The position numbers were made by a program, and so were the translations under genes. The notes under the pieces were generated by a model. It ran no database searches. It had not been told where the DNA came from and was given only the letters and a program-made list of their open reading frames with translations. A stretch of DNA of 64,000 nucleotides from Purshia tridentata (lineage: Eukaryota; Streptophyta; Magnoliopsida; Rosales; Rosaceae): the NCBI GenBank assembly GCA_003254885.1, contig QANT01001967.1:1-64000 (forward strand). The letters are read 5' to 3'. Shown in pieces: positions 1-11,728 of this stretch. How positions within the stretch are numbered: position 1 is the first letter of the stretch; each line of letters opens with the position of its first letter.

Positions 1-771
1 CGGACGGCTCAACATCGGCCATGTCTTTATTGACGCTGTCAGGTAAGGGAAGTCATTTCACGCGAATGTAAGGCACGTGGGTAAAGGATTCGTCCTTATT
101 TAGAAGGTGCCCAATGCTGATTGCTGAGTATTGTTTTGCCTTATTAATTTAGAAAGTCTTAAATACTAAAATGTTCTTAAAATTATATACAATATATATC
201 TGATTTTTTAAGATATAGTACTTCAATATTTCTGTTTTTAAATTAACAATGCAAATTTTTATTTACAATTTAACTATCTTAATTAGAATAATATAGTATA
301 TTCATATATATTATCTAATAAATATCTATAAAACTCTCTCTCTCTCTCTCTCCCTCCAGCAGTGCAGACTCGGCCTGCGGATTTCCATTTCTCCACGTCT
401 TTTCACTGAAACCATTTAATTATTCGGTATTTTGGTCCAAGAAATAAATAAGAACACTGTGAAATGCTTCAACCCATTAACCACAGAAAAAAATACTGTC
501 TCTGTGTGTGTGTGTCCCTCTCTCTCACTCTGTATCGCTGTCTCTCTCTCTCTCTCTCAGGAGGTTTTAATTTATGAAACACCTACATATTCGCATGAGC
601 AAAGGAGGACACCTTCCCAGGGAACTGTGTTTGATGTGATTCACCGTCTTGACTCTTGGGATTGTCTCTCTATGTAGATATGGTCGTAGCTAAAGTCAAT
701 ATTTTTTTTATTTTGTTAAGACTTCTTGGCCGGTTTTCCTTCGCCTCTTCTTCAGCTTCAGTAACCCAGAG
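1..771 (+). promoter_or_regulatory. Upstream region and probable first 5' UTR exon of the ABCC gene
   Basis: No coding gene is visible here. The first 330 bases are AT-rich. Short CT runs lie near 337-352 and again near 519-560, typical of plant core promoters and leaders. A good splice donor follows a purine-rich stretch at 771/772, and a matching acceptor sits at 1910-1911, so I infer a non-coding first exon ending at 771. The transcription start cannot be placed from sequence alone. Confidence 0.4.
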
Positions 772-1911
772 GTAAGTTGATGATGGCTCTTGGCTTTTGA
801 ATGCCTCATTTTTGTCTTTCATTCAAACCCTTTTGGTGCAATTTCTTATCTTCTTCCAATTCTCCTCCTCATATAATATAGTCCAGCCCTTAATTAATTA
901 TTTTATTTTTTGCTTTAAAAAAAAGCTTTATATTGTTTCTGTGGTTGATGTTAAAGTTTGGTTCAATGTATTTTTGATTGCCTTTAAATTTAATTGCTCT
1001 CCAAGTACTCATTTGAGTCATTTGACACAGTGATATTTTGTTTTTCTAAAAAATAGCTATTATATATTATTATATTATCTTTTTTTTTTTTTGTCAACGT
1101 TTAGAACTTTTGGAGAAATGATTCTGTGGCATTAATTATTGATTTTCTTCTAACTTGTCCTCCTATAATGGCTATAATATACTATCTAATTCATACACAT
1201 ACTTCCTTTTCAGAGAAACAATTTTATTTTATTTGTGTCATTTTTTCTCCTTTCTTTGTTTATGATAACTTTGACAAGAAATGGTTTAAATTAATATAAC
1301 CCAGTCATGGAAATTTCTTTGATTCTTTGGACTATGTATAAGTATCAATCAAAGCACATGAAAATATAGATAAATAACTTGGTATTGTTCTTGTGCTTTG
1401 CTAAATCTCAATGAAAGTTCCAAAAGGTCAAAGATGTTACCGGATTCCCGTTGGGTCAAATGTGACTCGGCTCAAGTCTTGATTTCATGATTTTCCTCAT
1501 ACTTTCTTAACCATTTCCAACTATTTTAATTTATCTCTGTGACCCCTTACGCTGCATATATGTTCTTTAGCCGATGAGGTTCTCATTCTTTTTATGTATA
1601 CTGGATTGGTGATACGCTGGTATTTCTGTTTTTTAGCTAATTATTTTGTTCCACTTTTTCTGGGTCTGAGCCTTCTGGCCTTTTATACATGACCTTACCT
1701 CAAGAGATTGCTTCAAAAGCTCAAGTACTTTACATATCACTGAAGCAGCTTTTAGTTTTTTATCTTTGGTTGTTTTATATCCAAGTTTTCCGTTGTTTTT
1801 TCCCATTTAGAATTTCTTTTTGGTGTGTAATTTTGTTTACTTTGACATTATCATGTTACAAAGTGGCCAATGCTTAAACGCACGTACATTAATTTTCTGT
1901 TAATTTTTCAG
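772..1911 (+). other. Probable 5' UTR intron of the ABCC gene
   Basis: The donor at 772 (GTAAGT) pairs with a pyrimidine-rich acceptor ending at 1911. The interval is T-rich and has no coding potential. The same acceptor and the purine-rich exon after it recur in the inverted pseudogene copy near 27430-27480, which supports its being part of the transcribed gene unit. The 1.1-kb leader intron may influence expression level, but this is inference. Confidence 0.5.
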
Positions 1912-1990
1912 GGGATAAGAAGAAGAAGAAGGAGGATATTGATATAAATCAAGCATAAAAGAGTGGAGCTTTAGCCCTGCTACGAAGTTT

Positions 1991-4900
1991 ATGACCATGT
2001 CTTCTGGGTCTTGGATCACATCCATTTCTTGCTCACCATCTGTGATTCAGTCCTCAGAGGACACCTCTGTACCAGCCATATTTCAATGGCTGAGATTCAT
2101 TTTCCTCTCTCCCTGTCCTCAGAGAACTCTACTATCTTCTCTTGATCTTTTGTTCTTACTCACCCTCCTACTCTTTTCAATTCAAAAGCTTTATTCAAGA
2201 TTCGTGGCCAATGGCCGCGAAAGCTCTGACCTCAACAAGCCCCTCATCAGGAATAACAGAGCTCAGCTCCGAACTACTATGTGCTTTAAACTTTCTGTGA
2301 CTGTGAGCATTCTCTTAACACTTTGTTATGCTGTTGCATGCACTTTATCATTTACTAGAAGCACTGAGTTTCCATGGAAACTCGTAGATGGGCTGTTCTG
2401 GTTAGTTCAGGCCATAACTCATGCAGTGATCACACTACTTGTGGTCCATGAAAAGAGATTTGAAGCTCTTAAACACCCGCTATCACTCCGAATCTTTTGG
2501 GTTGCAAACTTCATTGTTATTTCTTTGTTTACAACGTCCGGGATAATGCGCTTTGTTAAAGCAAGCCAAGAGCCTAGTTTGAGATTGGATGATATAGTTT
2601 CGATGGTGTCCTTCCCCTTATCACTTGTTCTTCTTCTTGTTGCCATTAGAGGATCAACTGGGATTACAGTGAACAGAGAATCTGAACGAGGAATGGATGT
2701 AGAAACCAAATTATATGAACCCCTTTTGAGCAAATCCAATGTGACTGGTTTTGCTTCAGCTTCCATAATTTCTAAGACCTTTTGGATTTGGATTAATCCT
2801 CTGCTCAGTAAAGGCTACAAAGCCCCTCTAAAGGTTGATGAAGTTCCGTTCCTTTCCCCAGAACATAGAGCTGAGAGAATGTCAGCACTCTTTGAATCAA
2901 AGTGGCCAAAACCACAAGAAAAATCAGCTCACCCGGTCCGAACCACATTACTCCGTTGCTTCTGGCAAGAAATTGCTTTCACAGCGTTCCTTGCAGGGAT
3001 CAGGCTCTGTGTCATGTATGTTGGGCCTGTGCTTATCCAAAGTTTTGTAGATTTCACTGCAGGAAAAAGAAGCTCTCCTTATGAAGGATATTACCTTGTC
3101 TTGATTCTTCTCTGTGCGAAATTTGTTGAGGTTTTGACCACTCACCAATTTAACTTCAACTCCCAGAAACTTGGTATGCTCATTCGTTCCACTCTTATTA
3201 CTTCTTTGTACAAGAAGGGCTTGAGGTTGTCATGCTCAGCTCGGCAGGCTCATGGGGTTGGACAGATTGTGAATTACATGGCTGTTGATGCCCAACAGCT
3301 CTCTGACATGATGCTACAGCTGCACGCTATATGGATGATGCCGGTGCAACTTGCCATTGCATTGGTCCTTCTATATAACAACCTTGGTGCATCAACCATC
3401 ACAGCATTAATAGGAATCATCGGAGTTCTTGTGTTTGTTGTGCTGGGGACGAGACGGAACAACAGGTTCCAGTTTAATGTGATGAAGAATCGGGATTCAA
3501 GAATGAAGGCAACGAATGAGATGCTGAATTACATGCGTGTGATCAAGTTTCAGGCATGGGAGGAACACTTCAATAAGAGAATTCAAGCTTTCCGCGAGTC
3601 AGAGTTTAGCTGGCTGACCAAGTTCATGTACTCAATCTCTGCTAACGTTGTGGTTATGTGGTGCACCCCAGTACTTATTTCAACTCTCACATTTGGCACT
3701 GCAATCTTATTGGGTGTCCCACTCGATGCGGGGACAGTGTTCACAACCACAACCATCTTCAAAATTCTGCAGGAGCCAATAAGGACTTTCCCACAATCTA
3801 TGATTTCAATTTCTCAAGCTATGATATCACTTGGGAGATTGGATCGTTATATGTTGAGTAGGGAATTGGAGGAGGGTTCGGTGGAGAGAGAAGAGGGTTG
3901 TGATGGTAGAACTGCTGTGGAGGTTAAAGATGGCACGTTTAGCTGGGATGATGAAAGCCAAGAAGCAGTTTTGAAAAATATAAATTTGATTGTCAACAAA
4001 GGGGAGTTAACTGCTATTGTTGGGACAGTAGGATCTGGAAAGTCTTCCCTTCTAGCCTCAATTCTTGGTGAGATGCACAAATTATCAGGAAAGGTATGGT
4101 TTGGTATTTAGACCCTTTTGTAGATATCTCTTATTACTTAAAATCCCACCAAAAAAGCATAACCATGCGATAAATCACTCAAAACGCTTAACTTTAATCA
4201 AGTATTTGTTTTATTAATAAGTGTTTTTTCAATAACAGGTACAAGTTTGTGGCACAACTGCCTATGTGGCTCAAACATCGTGGATTCAAAATGGGACCAT
4301 TGAAGAAAACATCCTATTTGGCTTGCCAATGGACAGAGAGAGATACCAGGAAGTTATCAGGGTTTGTTGCTTGGAGAAAGACTTGGAAATGATGGAGTAT
4401 GGAGATCAAACTGAGATTGGAGAGCGTGGCATCAACCTAAGTGGTGGCCAGAAACAGAGGATACAACTTGCCAGGGCTGCATATCAAAATTGTGACATAT
4501 ACCTTCTTGATGATGTCTTCAGTGCTGTTGATGCTCATACTGGATCAGAAATATTTAAGGTGACATTATTTCTCTACATTTGATTGATTTCACAGCAGTT
4601 GGACAGTCTAGCCTGTTCTTAAGATAATGGCTAGATGATGTAAATCATATTTTGATCTTTGCAGTATAAATGTGCAATGTGCTTTCTCTTAAGATAGCAT
4701 GAAAATCAATAAAAAGTGATGCACTGATACTCATTGAATTTGATTTGTAATGCAGAATGTGTTGCAATCCACTTTCTTTGTAAAGCTACTAATTCTCCTG
4801 TTTTTTTTTTGGGCCACTGTAAAGCTACTAATTCAATTTGCATTGGACTGGCTCTTTTATCTAATTAAGATTATCATGTTTATGCTTTTTTGCAGGAATG

Positions 4901-7900
4901 TGCGAGGGGAGTGCTAAAAAACAAGACGGTTTTACTTGTAACCCATCAAGTTGATTTTTTGCATAATGTTGATCTTATTTTGGTAAGTACTCAGGAGTTT
5001 TATATGCTCACCAGTTTATTGCTTGAAGAAGCTATAATTGCAATATGCCATCGCACGTGTCCCTCCGGCTTATATATATATATATATTTAAATACTTAAT
5101 TGTCCCATCTTAATATCAGGTCATGAGAGATGGGATGATAGTTCAATCAGGGAAGTACAATGATTTGCTAAATTCAGGCCTGGATTTCAAAGCTCTAGTA
5201 GCTGCGCATGATAGCTCCATGGAACTTGTTGAAATGAGCACCACTATGCCCAGCAAAAGTAGTTCCCCCAGACCACAAATATCTCCTCAACCTTCTTCCA
5301 ACCAGGGGGAGGCCAATGGTGAAAACAACTCTCTGGATCAACCCACGTCTGATAAGGGAACCTCTAAACTCATCAAAGAAGAGGAGAAAGAAACAGGCAA
5401 AGTGAGCCGGCATATTTATAAAATTTATTGCACAGAGGCTTATGGATGGTGGGGCGTGGTGCTAGTGTTGTCACTGTCACTTTTGTGGCAAGCATCTCTA
5501 ATGGCGGGTGATTATTGGCTGCAATATGAAACTTCAGCTGAGCGTGAAATGTCATTCAACCCTTCTGTTTTCATTACTATCTATGCAATAATTGCCGCTG
5601 TTTCATGTGTTCTGGTTCTGTTCAGAGCATTCTCTATGACCATTGTGGGGCTTAAGACGGCTCAAATTTTTTTCAAGCAAATTCTTCACAGCATCCTTCA
5701 TGCCCCCATGTCATTTTTTGATACTACACCTTCTGGAAGAATTCTGAGTAGGGTAAGAATTCGTGGATTAGAGTGGCGCATCTTTTCTTTTTCTGTTTAA
5801 GTATTAGTTTTTGTTGTAGTTGATGGGAGATCCTATTCTCTTTTGAATATAAATTCATGAGTATATATCATCTTAGTTGCTAACTGATGAGAATTTTCCC
5901 AACAGGCATCAACTGATCAGACGAATATCGATCTATTTATTCCCTTCATTTTGGGAATTACCATTGCAATGTACATCACTGTACTCAGCATCTTTATCAT
6001 CGTATGTCAATATTCGTGGCCAACATTATTCTTACTGATTCCACTTGTTTGGCTTAATATCTGGTACCGGGTAAGTTAATTCATTTTATTTGGCTGTTAA
6101 CCCTTATTAGTATAAGAACTATAGTGTTAACATTGAATAAAAATGAAGCACCATTATACAGATATATGAATCTGTCAGACATGAAAAATAAAATCTCTAG
6201 CTCTATGATCGCGGTCATGTATATTGTTGGTTATTTTTTAATAGTCTATATGGCCCCAACTCCTGTTCCTATGAATTACTGACATTATAGTTAAAATGTC
6301 AAACTTGATGGCAAAAACTTTTATATTAATCAAAACTATATGAATCTGTTAGCAATGGTATTGCCTTGAATATATGCTGAAGGTTTTTGTTACTGTTTGG
6401 ATTTTAGAGTTACTATCTTGCATCATCTCGTGAATTAACTCGACTGGATTCAATCACAAAAGCGCCTGTTATCCATCACTTCTCAGAAAGCATATCCGGG
6501 GTTATGACAATCCGCTCTTTCAGAAAGCAGGACAGATTCACCAAGGAAAATGTCAAACGAGTTAATGCCAATTTGCGTATGGATTTCCACAACAATGGGG
6601 CAAATGAGTGGTTGGGTTTCCGTTTGGAGTTGCTTGGGAGTTTAATTCTCTGCATTTCCACTATGTTCATGATCTTGCTTCCAAGCAGTATAATAAAGCC
6701 AGGTACTTAAATCCTCCCATCCACTTTATTTGGTTCAACACTCGACAAGATTTGCAATATGCAAATATCTAGTACTTGACTCATGGTCACTCAGTGATAT
6801 GAGATGCCTAATAAATAATACTTATCTTTTCTGATAAGTATTATCAGTAATGTCTTTTTGATGCTTGGTTTAACCAAGAGTTCAGGTGTGCGTAAGTATC
6901 TTATTTTGAAATGCCTGATATAGATGAGCTCCAGTAGATGAATGCCCAATGAAATGACTACTGCAGAAAATTTTAAATCAGTTATTCTTCATGGTGCAGA
7001 AAATGTTGGTTTATCTCTTTCCTATGGATTGTCCCTTAACGGTGTGCTGTTCTGGGCCATATATATGAGCTGCTTCATTGAAAATAGGATGGTGTCGGTT
7101 GAGAGGATAAAGCAGTTTACCAACATTCCATCAGAAGCAGCATGGGAGATGAAGGACCGTGTTCCTCCTCCAAATTGGCCTGCCCATGGCAATGTTGAGC
7201 TCAAAGACTTGCTGGTAATTTGTCTTCGATTCTGTATATGTCTTCTGAAAAACAACATGCAAACTTTATTTTCCATGAGCCGCTACACTCTAGCCATTTG
7301 TTTTCCCATTAGCATTTTTGTAAGAGATCAAAATGAAGGGGTTTGAATGCAAGTTCTCAATTGGTTGGTCATTTCCATTAGTTTGTCTCAAGTTGTTCCT
7401 GTCGATGATGCCTTAAATTTTGTGGCAAGCAGGTCAGATATCGTCCAAATACTCCCTTGGTTCTCAAAGGCATTAGTCTGAGCATTCATGGGGGTGAGAA
7501 GATTGGTGTTGTTGGTCGAACAGGAAGTGGGAAATCAACTTTAATTCAAGTATTCTTTAGGCTGGTGGAACCTTCAGGTGGAAAAATTATTATAGATGGC
7601 ATCGACATATGCACAATAGGGCTTCATGATCTTAGGTCGCGCTTTGGGATCATTCCTCAAGAACCTGTCCTTTTTGAAGGAACCGTGAGAAGCAACATTG
7701 ATCCAATAGGAACACATTCAGATGAAGAAATATGGAAGGTAAACATGAATTGATGCTAACCCTTGTCAGGTTATGTGGTGGTGTGCTGAGATGCTTATTT
7801 GCATTTATCTTATTTTTCTTGTAGAGCCTGGAACGCTGCCAACTTAAAGATGTGGTGGCTGCAAAACCTGAAAAACTTGATTCTTTAGGTATGTACCATG

Positions 7901-8380
7901 TAGTCTATGTGATGTGACTCTGTCTCCGGAAATGAAGCTAACATGTTAATTTAATAGTGGCTGATGATGGAGACAATTGGAGCGTGGGGCAAAGACAGCT
8001 TCTGTGTTTGGGGAGAGTTATGTTAAAGAGAAGCCGGGTGTTGTTCATGGATGAGGCCACAGCTTCAGTTGATTCACAGACTGATGCTGTAATACAAAAG
8101 ATCATCCGAGAAGATTTTGCTGCGTGTACAATTATCAGCATTGCTCACAGAATACCCACAGTGATGGATTGCAATAGAGTTTTAGTAGTAGATGCAGGTA
8201 ATGTTGATTTGATTCCATTCCAATATTATCAAATGAAGCTTGTTTCTGATATGCTGCATATATTTGTGTTTCTTAACAGGATTGGCTAAAGAATTTGACA
8301 AACCATCGCGCTTGCTTGAGAGGCGATCACTGTTCGGGGCATTGGTTCAGGAATACGCCAACCGCTCAGCCGGACTATAA
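1991..8380 (+). CDS. ABC transporter C family (MRP-type), ABCC4/ABCC14-like full-length transporter
   Basis: Eleven coding exons read as 1991-4093, 4239-4559, 4896-4982, 5120-5752, 5906-6070, 6408-6702, 7000-7214, 7433-7738, 7825-7888, 7958-8197 and 8280-8380. All phases match, giving about 1509 residues, normal for plant MRPs. The order is an N-terminal hydrophobic domain (TMD0), TMD1, NBD1, TMD2, NBD2. NBD1 has Walker [10 protein letters not shown] (about 677), signature LSGGQ (about 768) and Walker B CDIYLLDD (about 786). NBD2 has Walker [10 protein letters not shown] (about 1301), degenerate signature SVGQ (about 1405) and Walker B LFMDEA (about 1425). Such pumps export conjugates, folates or hormone-related anions across the vacuolar or plasma membrane; the substrate here is unknown. 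The N-terminal sequence resembles ABCC4 and ABCC14, which I cannot separate. No inactivating change is seen. A partial broken copy lies inverted at 25.8-27.5 kb. Confidence 0.95.
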
Positions 8381-9205
8381 TTAAGCAATGATTCCATTGA
8401 TGCTTATCTTCCCAAATTTTCCAATTTTAACATGACTCTCTGTGATATAAAAGGAGCCATACCATCCCATCATTTTTCAAAAAGAAAAAGAGAAGAAAGG
8501 TCCTTCTCCTCCATCACTGTGTTGGAAGATCAATTAGAATCAGCATAATACTAGTAGCAGTACTATGCCTTTAGAACCAAACAATAATCTGATTATTGAG
8601 CTACCTGTAAGCTATATAGTCGATAAGGAAATGCCATTGTCGACTATAACAACAATCTCATGAACCTAGAAATGTAATATTCAATCATGTATTCTAAAAT
8701 CATCTTCTACACCCTAAAATACAAGAAAAAAACGCAAATCTTTTTATAAAAGAAACTAAAAAGTAAAAACAAAAAATAAATGTACATCTTGCAATAAGAT
8801 AACCTTATGCCACTTGTCAACTGTGGGCCCACGAACTTCCAACTCATAATCAACTTCTGCCACGTGCAAATACATTGTTTTCATTTTAGTGTTTCTTTTT
8901 GTTTTTAGTTTCCTTTGTAGAAATATTTTATTTTCGCATTTTTTTCTTGTATTGTTGTGTTTTTTTTTAATAAATATTTGTTTATGTGCTGGTAATTTGG
9001 TATTATGTTTGTGTCACAAACTATTTTAAGCTGCTATCAATATAAATTTTATATACTAAATCCTAAACCTAAAATGATTAATTATAACATTCATAACCTC
9101 GACATAGTTTTGGACACAAAAGACATAAGCACAAAATCCTATTTCCTTTTTAAATCTTGGGTGACTTGACTTTTACATTTTATTATTTTTAATTCTTTCA
9201 CATCC

Positions 9206-9440
9206 TTTAACCAAAAAAGAAAATTAATATTTCAGAATGAAAAAGAGAAAAAAATACCTATTTGAAAGAACAAATTTTTCTCCTTTTGTGTTTTTTTTTT
9301 TCTTGCTTTTGATTTAACCAAAAAAGAAAATTAATATTTCAGAATGAGAAAGAGAAAAAAATACCTATTTGAAAGAACAAATTTTTCTTTTTCTTTTGAA
9401 AGAAAAACCTTTTGTGTTTTTTTTTTTTCTTGCTTTTGAA
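9206..9440. repeat. Tandem duplication, period about 107 bp
   Basis: The sequence from TTTAACCAAAAAAG at 9206 recurs at 9313 with almost no change. Each copy runs through the same A-rich stretch and ends in a T tract followed by CTTGCTTTTGA. The second copy carries an extra segment of roughly 20 bases before its T tract. It lies 140-370 bases upstream of the NOP16 start codon. Confidence 0.9.
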
Positions 9441-9540
9441 AAAGAAAAACGTGATAAAAATGTAGTAGGTCATATAGACGCAGCGTCGCTACTCTAAACC
9501 CCAACATAAACCCTCACTCTGCCGTAAACACACAACTCAG

Positions 9541-9577
9541 AGAGAGAGAGAGAGAGAGAAAGAGAGCGAGCGAGAGA
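9541..9577 (+). repeat. GA microsatellite in the NOP16 leader
   Basis: A nearly pure GA run with a few interruptions ends immediately before the ATG at 9579. GA-rich leaders are common in plants and may bind BPC/GAGA-type factors. This is likely 5' UTR sequence. Confidence 0.8.
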
Positions 9578-9578
9578 G

Positions 9579-11171
9579 ATGGGAAGGTCACGAAGGAAGT
9601 ACAAGCAATCAAGGACGAAGGTCCGCGTGGGTTTGCCGAAGAAGAAGCCCAAAGTTTTCAAGCCAGCCTTTTGTCTCCCTCCAAAGCTCCGCGCTTTAAT
9701 GGAACAAGACCCGTCTGGGCCTAAATGGGACCCCGAGGGCTCCGTTATCCAAAACTACAAGTCCTTCGGCGTTGTTTCGAATCCTAACTTGCTCAGCGTC
9801 CGATCTCGGACCTCTCACATTGTCGAAAGCGATTCTCTCCAGGTTCCCTCTCCTACGCCCCTTCCGTCGTCCGATCAGGACGAAGCCGGCGAATTCGAGC
9901 CCATCGACAGTGGTAGCGATCTCGAAGAAGACGGTCGGTTCTCTCTCCTCCTTCTGTATTACAAATTGGGATTTAAATTTATATTTTTTGTGGTAAAAAG
10001 AGGAATGGAGGCCTGGGGCTATTCTAATTTTAATGGACTAATTGATAGTGAATCTTAATAAAGTTGCAATTGGAGTTCAAATGGGCTTATTGGAAAGAAA
10101 AGATTAGTTTTTTTGGCTAAAGTTTTCTACTTGAGTAGTTGTTTAGTTTGATTTTAGCTTGCAGACCTAAACCCTCATATAATGTTCTACTTCCTTTCTT
10201 TTGGGGGAAAGAAGGGAAACCGGGAAACATAAGAGAAATAACCCTAACCGTTTATTAGGTAACAATTCAAAAATCCCAGAAAAAAGTTGTAATAAGTTTT
10301 AGAATGCGCAACGATTCAATAACAGAGGAAAAGATTCCTAACCTGTAATGGCATGCCTATTTTCCATTTTTCTCTTAACTTTTGTATGTTCAAGATTAAC
10401 TCTTCTGCAAAATTTCAGTTGTTCTGTTTTCCTTTTTTCATAATTGGTTTGCTCCATTTCTGCACTTGTGGTCTTCTTGAGTAAGCTATAGGATGGAGAT
10501 CACCCCATTGAATTATCTTCTTGTTCACATACTTTATTTTCTCTTCTTTGAGAGGCAAGGTACTGTAAGCTCAAAAGAGTGGCTTTGGTGAGAACACTCT
10601 TGATTTGGCTAGTTTATTTTCTATAAGGTCATTAGTGACGCATTGAACTGATGTATAAAGTACCCTTGCTCCTTGGCTTGTAATGATTTAGATGATAGGC
10701 TGTGTTAGTTTCTCGATTCACTGCTCATGTGAATTGCTTACATTCATTCAGAACTTCTTGGTTATCATATTTTCTTCTCTCCCCAAGTTGTGAAACTGTT
10801 GATTGCTATTTCTGATTACATAACTTTCTTTGGGCTATACAGATTTGAAAACTACTTTAGGGAAAAAACGGAGAGACGGAAAATCTGCATCACTACAACC
10901 ATTAACTGCCATGCAACGTATTTATATTGGTCGGCTCATCGAGAAATATGGAGAAGACTATCAGGTGGGATAGAAGCTTTTATATTATAAGAACTTTAAG
11001 TTTGTATAGTTGCATTCTTTTTTAGTTTTTTAACATGGACTTGTTGCTTTGCAGAGAATGTTCATGGATACAAAACTAAATGCAATGCAGCATTCTGTTG
11101 CAACTTTGGAGAAATTGTGCAAACGGTATCACATATTTAAAGATAAAAATCCGTTGATATTGGCCCGTTGA
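9579..11171 (+). CDS. NOP16: Nucleolar protein 16 (60S ribosome biogenesis factor)
   Basis: Three exons, 9579-9933, 10843-10964 and 11055-11171, join in frame to about 197 residues, close to plant NOP16 length. The N-terminus is strongly basic (MGRSRRKYKQSR...) with a nuclear/nucleolar signal character and the family's WDP...QNYK segment. The middle is acidic (EFEPIDSGSDLEEDD). The C-terminal half has the conserved block around YIGRLIEKYGEDYQRM and DTKLNAMQHSVATLEKLCKR. In yeast and animals Nop16 acts in early pre-60S particles in the nucleolus. The gene converges on the neighbouring SPX-RING ligase gene; the same pair is adjacent in Arabidopsis as I recall (At1g02870/At1g02860). The first intron, about 0.9 kb, is the longest. 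Nothing looks broken. Confidence 0.93.
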
Positions 11172-11728
11172 GAGAGGTTTAGCTTTGCATGGTGACCTTT
11201 TGGGAGTCATTCGAACACTATGAGATCTTTTGTCTTTTCATGATATTGTATGGTGTTAACTTATACGAGTTATCGTATGATATGTAGAACTTTTGGTTCA
11301 TTAATGATATGATGTTTCCTCAAGCTTCTTTGGACTTGATTATGATGTAATTGGTTCTAAACAGATCATATTAAGTTATCAACCCTTCTAAACAGCATCT
11401 AACAGAAGCTCACACCCTAATCCAGCGGCTTGGGCATGCTTTCTTTTGATATCAATTACCATCTTTTTACGTATCAATTAAGACAACATAGAAGGATGCA
11501 AAAATTGAAATAACAGAGCATTTTTACTTCTCAGACCAAAAAAGAAACCAGAAAAGAATACCACTTTTACTTCGGTTAAGCAATGACCAAAAGTTAGTGG
11601 TAAAAAAAAAAGCAATGACCAAAAGTTAATCCCCAAAGACTAAAAATTAAAAAGAAATATATACAGCATCTATCCAAGGCTACAGGAACAAAATAGTTGG
11701 TGGTTTACAGAGCCCAACTGCGGTGCAA
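11172..11728. other. Convergent 3' gap between NOP16 and the NLA-type gene
   Basis: This 557-base gap between two convergent stop codons holds only AT-rich presumed 3' UTR and terminator sequence for both genes. A small duplicated segment containing AGCAATGACCAAAAGTTA occurs near 11578-11630. I see no gene. Confidence 0.6.

Larger units (their letters stand above)
8381..9578. other. Intergenic: ABCC 3' region and NOP16 promoter
   Basis: No gene is visible. The first few hundred bases would hold the ABCC 3' UTR. The rest is AT-rich and contains the 107-bp tandem duplication annotated separately. Short AAACCC-type motifs near 9495-9515 resemble the telo-box elements common upstream of plant ribosome-biogenesis genes. 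Confidence 0.5.
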
